Of a DNA stretch of 64,000 bases, positions 61,591 through 64,000 are shown in pieces. A program made the position numbers and the translations under genes. This stretch comes from Devosia salina. GTDB lineage: Bacteria > Pseudomonadota > Alphaproteobacteria > Rhizobiales > Devosiaceae. A model generated the notes under the pieces. The model made no database searches. It was not told the origin of the DNA and saw nothing but the letters and a program-made list of their open reading frames with translations. The DNA is taken from NCBI RefSeq assembly GCF_019504385.1, contig NZ_CP080590.1, positions 4,145,501 through 4,209,500 of the forward strand, given 5' to 3'. Within the stretch, counting starts at the first letter, position 1, and each line of letters starts with the position of its first letter.

Positions 61591-61914
61591 ATGGCGCTCA
61601 ACGTGACCGATGCCAATTTTGCCCAGGAAGTGCTGGGCTCGGACAAGCCCGTGCTGGTGGATTTCTGGGCCGAATGGTGCCCGCCCTGCAAGGCCATGGA
61701 GCCGACCATCGAGGCCCTCTCCGAGGAGCTGGCGGCCAGCGTCAAGATCGTCAAGCTCGACGTCGATTCCAATCCCGGCATCACCGTGCAGTACAACGTG
61801 CGTTCCATGCCCACGCTGATCATCTTCAAGGACGGCCAGCCGGTGGATCTGAAGGTCGGCGCCGGCCAGAGCCGGGTGCAGCTGATCAAGTGGCTGGAGC
61901 AGCACGCCGCCTGA
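61591..61914 (+). CDS. Second thioredoxin, CPPC active site
   Basis: The 107-residue protein is close in length and sequence to the upstream TrxA (VDFWAEWC, VKIVKLDVD, RSMPTLIIF), so it is probably a tandem duplicate. The active site is WCPPCKAM rather than WCGPC. A CPPC site usually makes thioredoxin a better oxidant, or a poorer general reductant. GGAGGAA precedes the ATG. It has its own region after a terminator, so it is expressed separately. Confidence 0.9.
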   Translation: MALNVTDANFAQEVLGSDKPVLVDFWAEWCPPCKAMEPTIEALSEELAASVKIVKLDVDSNPGITVQYNVRSMPTLIIFKDGQPVDLKVGAGQSRVQLIKWLEQHAA

Positions 61915-61941
61915 ACTCGGGCACGGCGCGCCCGGCCGCCG

Positions 61942-62739
61942 CTATTGCCGGCCGAGAAAGGCCAGGACGACCGGCGCCAGGACCGCGGGATCATAGCCGT
62001 GGTCCTGCCCGGCCAGCGTGCGACGCTGCGCTCCGGGCAGGCCGCCGGCGACCCAATCGGCGCCGGCCTTCATGAAATCGAAGCTCTGATCGCCATCCAC
62101 CACGAGGGCCGGCGCGGTGATGGCGGACCAGCGTGCGGGCGGCGTATCGCGCTCCCGCGCCTCGGCCAGCACGCGATAATCGTGCTCGATGGTCAGGCCG
62201 ACCGCCGCAAAGGCGGGCCAAGCCGGCGACTGCCGGAACCCCTCCAACGCCTCTGCCGGCATCACATCTTCAAGAAACCGGATCATCATGTCCTCGGACT
62301 GGCCGTCCCGGGCCAGTTCGGCCATGGCCGCGTGATCGTCTCGGTAGTCCTCGGCGCTTCGGGTCGGGTCCACCGGCGGCTCGTAGAGCACGAGGCCCTC
62401 GATCATCCCGCCGAGCGCAGCCGCGGCCTCGACCGCCAGTACTGCCCCCGACGACATGCCGAAAAGGCTGGCGCGCCCCCCATGCGCGTCGATCAGCGCC
62501 GCAATGTCCTCCACTTCGCGGGCGACTGCATAGGGCATGGTGTCCGTGGACTCGCCGCGTCCACGCCGGTCGTAGATCAGTATGGTGAAATGCGGCGCCA
62601 GCAGCCGGGCGAGACCGGGCGTCCCGTCCTGGTCGATCGCCCGGTATTGCGTCGCGCCGGCAATGCAGACCAGGAGCGGTCCTTCCCCGAACATGTCGTA
62701 GCCGATCCGCGTACCGTCCTTCGATATGACACTGGCCAT
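61942..62739 (-). CDS. Alpha/beta hydrolase
   Basis: The ATG at 62739 follows GGAGACAG and gives 265 residues. The nucleophile elbow is GMSSGAV (Ser near residue 98), the oxyanion segment is CIAGATQYR near the N-terminus, and the catalytic His is in LAGQDHGYDP near the end. The family covers many esterases and related enzymes; the substrate is unknown. It is divergent from the GH3 gene, with a short shared promoter region. Confidence 0.85.
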   Translation of the reverse strand: MASVISKDGTRIGYDMFGEGPLLVCIAGATQYRAIDQDGTPGLARLLAPHFTILIYDRRGRGESTDTMPYAVAREVEDIAALIDAHGGRASLFGMSSGAVLAVEAAAALGGMIEGLVLYEPPVDPTRSAEDYRDDHAAMAELARDGQSEDMMIRFLEDVMPAEALEGFRQSPAWPAFAAVGLTIEHDYRVLAEARERDTPPARWSAITAPALVVDGDQSFDFMKAGADWVAGGLPGAQRRTLAGQDHGYDPAVLAPVVLAFLGRQ

Positions 62740-62885
62740 GAGCTGTCTCCCTTGTGGCAATACCGACACGACGAACCAAATGCGCCGCTTTCGACGCGGC
62801 GGTCCCGCACCCGCCTTGTTCCTGTCCCTTTGCTGCTGATAAGCATTGGACAACAATAACCATAACAAGACGAGGAGCAGCGCCC

Positions 62886-64000
62886 TTGGCCGCCATCGAT
62901 CTGACCGCCGCCCCTTTCAATCTCGATGACGAGGCGGTGGCCTGGGTGCACGAAACCCGCGACCGCCTGAGCCCGCGCGACAAGCTGGCCCAGCTCTTCG
63001 TGCTGCTCTCGCGGGAGGCGCCCGACGAGGCCCTGCAGGCGATCCGCGCCTTCAAGCCTGGCGGCATTACCCGCATCTTCTCGCCCGACCTGGCCGAGGA
63101 AATCGGCCTCATGCGCCAGATCGATAGCGCGGGCCCGGTGCCCATGACGGTCAGCGCCGATCTCGAAGGCAGCCGCATGAGCCTGCCCTTCGGGACCGAA
63201 GTGCCCAATCCGCTGGGCCTGGCCGCCGTGGACGATGTCGAGGCCACCACGGCCATTTCCACGCTGATGGCCGAGGAGGCCCGGGCGGTGGGCCTCAACT
63301 GGAGCTTTACTCCAGTCGTGGACATCAACAAGGCCTTCCAGAGTGCCATTGTCGGCACCCGCTCCTATGGCGATGACGTGGACCGGATCGAGCGCCATGC
63401 GCTGGCCCAGATCAAAGCGTTTCAGGCCAAGGGCGTCGCCGCGACCGTCAAGCACTGGCCGGGCGAAGGCTATGACGACCGCGACCAGCACCTGGTGACC
63501 ACGGTCAATCCGCTGTCCCTCGCCGAATGGGAAAAGACCTTTGGCCGCCTCTATCGCGCCGCCATCAATGCGGGCGTGATGAGCGTCATGTCCGCCCATA
63601 TCGCCTTCCCGGGCTTTGTGCGTGAACTCGACCCCGATGCTGGCGCCGACGCCTATCGCCCGGCGACGCAAAGCGCCGTGCTCAACCAGACGCTGCTGCG
63701 CGAGCGGCTGGGCTTTAACGGCCTCATCGTCTCCGACGCCACGCCCATGGCCGGTTTCGGCGATTGGGGCCCGCGTTCCGAGACCATCCCGCAATGCGTG
63801 ATATCGGGCTGCGACGTCATCCTGTTTTCCGACGACCCCAATGCGGACCTGATGTATCTGGTCAAGGCCGTGGCCGATGGCCGGCTGAGCCAGGAGCGGG
63901 TGGACGAGGCGGTGACCCGCGTATTGGCCCTGAAGGCGGCCCTGGGCCTTCACAAGGCGGACCGCCCCGAACCGGCTCTCACCAATGCCGAGGTCATCAT
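62886..64000 (+). CDS. GH3-family glycoside hydrolase (partial, runs off the window)
   Basis: A TTG at 62886 follows GAGGAG at eight bases, and the frame is open to the end of the window (371 codons seen). The family landmarks are KHWPGEGYDDRDQH (general GH3 substrate loop) and the nucleophile aspartate in GLIVSDATPMAG. The absence of a signal peptide and the overall spacing fit cytoplasmic beta-N-acetylhexosaminidases (NagZ-like) as well as beta-glucosidases. The C-terminal part is missing, so the choice is not made. Confidence 0.85.
   Translation, partial: MAAIDLTAAPFNLDDEAVAWVHETRDRLSPRDKLAQLFVLLSREAPDEALQAIRAFKPGGITRIFSPDLAEEIGLMRQIDSAGPVPMTVSADLEGSRMSLPFGTEVPNPLGLAAVDDVEATTAISTLMAEEARAVGLNWSFTPVVDINKAFQSAIVGTRSYGDDVDRIERHALAQIKAFQAKGVAATVKHWPGEGYDDRDQHLVTTVNPLSLAEWEKTFGRLYRAAINAGVMSVMSAHIAFPGFVRELDPDAGADAYRPATQSAVLNQTLLRERLGFNGLIVSDATPMAGFGDWGPRSETIPQCVISGCDVILFSDDPNADLMYLVKAVADGRLSQERVDEAVTRVLALKAALGLHKADRPEPALTNAEVI

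Overview
The window is a high-GC, gene-dense chromosomal segment of an alphaproteobacterium, most likely order Hyphomicrobiales and possibly a Devosia-like organism (inference from gene content and gene order; no search was run). The main supports are an alphaproteobacterial AddAB pair, an FYDLN-acid protein (TIGR02300), a Fur/Mur-type regulator lacking the usual CxxC zinc site, a divergent AccD, a possible Irr (ICE) box, and abundant palindromic intergenic repeats including a RIME-like element. No rRNA, CRISPR array, insertion sequence or integrase was seen. Two tRNA genes are present: Leu(CAG) on plus and Ala(GGC) on minus.

Layout. 0-7.2 kb is a xylose/xylan unit: aldose epimerase, LacI regulator, a 12-codon leader ORF, xylB, xylA, an inserted SMI1/KNR4-like gene and a GH43 beta-xylosidase. 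7.3-19.7 kb is core metabolism and housekeeping: O-acetylhomoserine sulfhydrylase, a DUF2189 membrane protein, mutS, glnD, murJ, trpS, a universal stress protein, a MAPEG protein, and a NifU-like Fe-S scaffold preceded by the candidate Irr box. 19.9-21.7 kb holds an Fe-S RNA methyltransferase and a small DUF2147-like exported protein.

21.7-30.1 kb is catabolic and transport. A three-gene operon (Gfo/Idh/MocA oxidoreductase, DUF993, TIM-barrel isomerase) sits behind a clear promoter and a perfect operator palindrome. It is followed by a TauE-type permease divergent from a tctCBA tripartite transporter with an overlapping TetR gene. 30.2-38.3 kb holds a PadR regulator, an NDUFA9-like reductase, a GFA enzyme, tRNA-Leu, a VOC protein, lnt, the tsaB-rimI-fur-plsC operon, and two small convergent genes whose stop codons lie in the ends of a RIME-like element. 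38.4-41.1 kb holds pncB and an AlkX/YcaQ-type DNA glycosylase.

41.3-44.1 kb is a small accessory patch beside tRNA-Ala. It has a ClpP-fold periplasmic protein with two PAN/apple domains, a LEM-3-like GIY-YIG nuclease, two small orphan genes and three 10-bp iterons next to the tRNA 3' end. 44.3-62 kb returns to core genes: TIGR02300, cmk, rpsA, a GNAT enzyme, sppA, ihfB, lapA, trpF-trpB-trpA, accD, a MurU-like nucleotidyltransferase, addB, addA and two tandem thioredoxins (CGPC and CPPC). The end carries an alpha/beta hydrolase divergent from a GH3 gene that runs off the window.

The regions most worth a second look are the tRNA-Ala patch, the DUF993 operon with its operator, and the way mosaic repeats supply stop codons and ribosome-binding sites to neighbouring genes.
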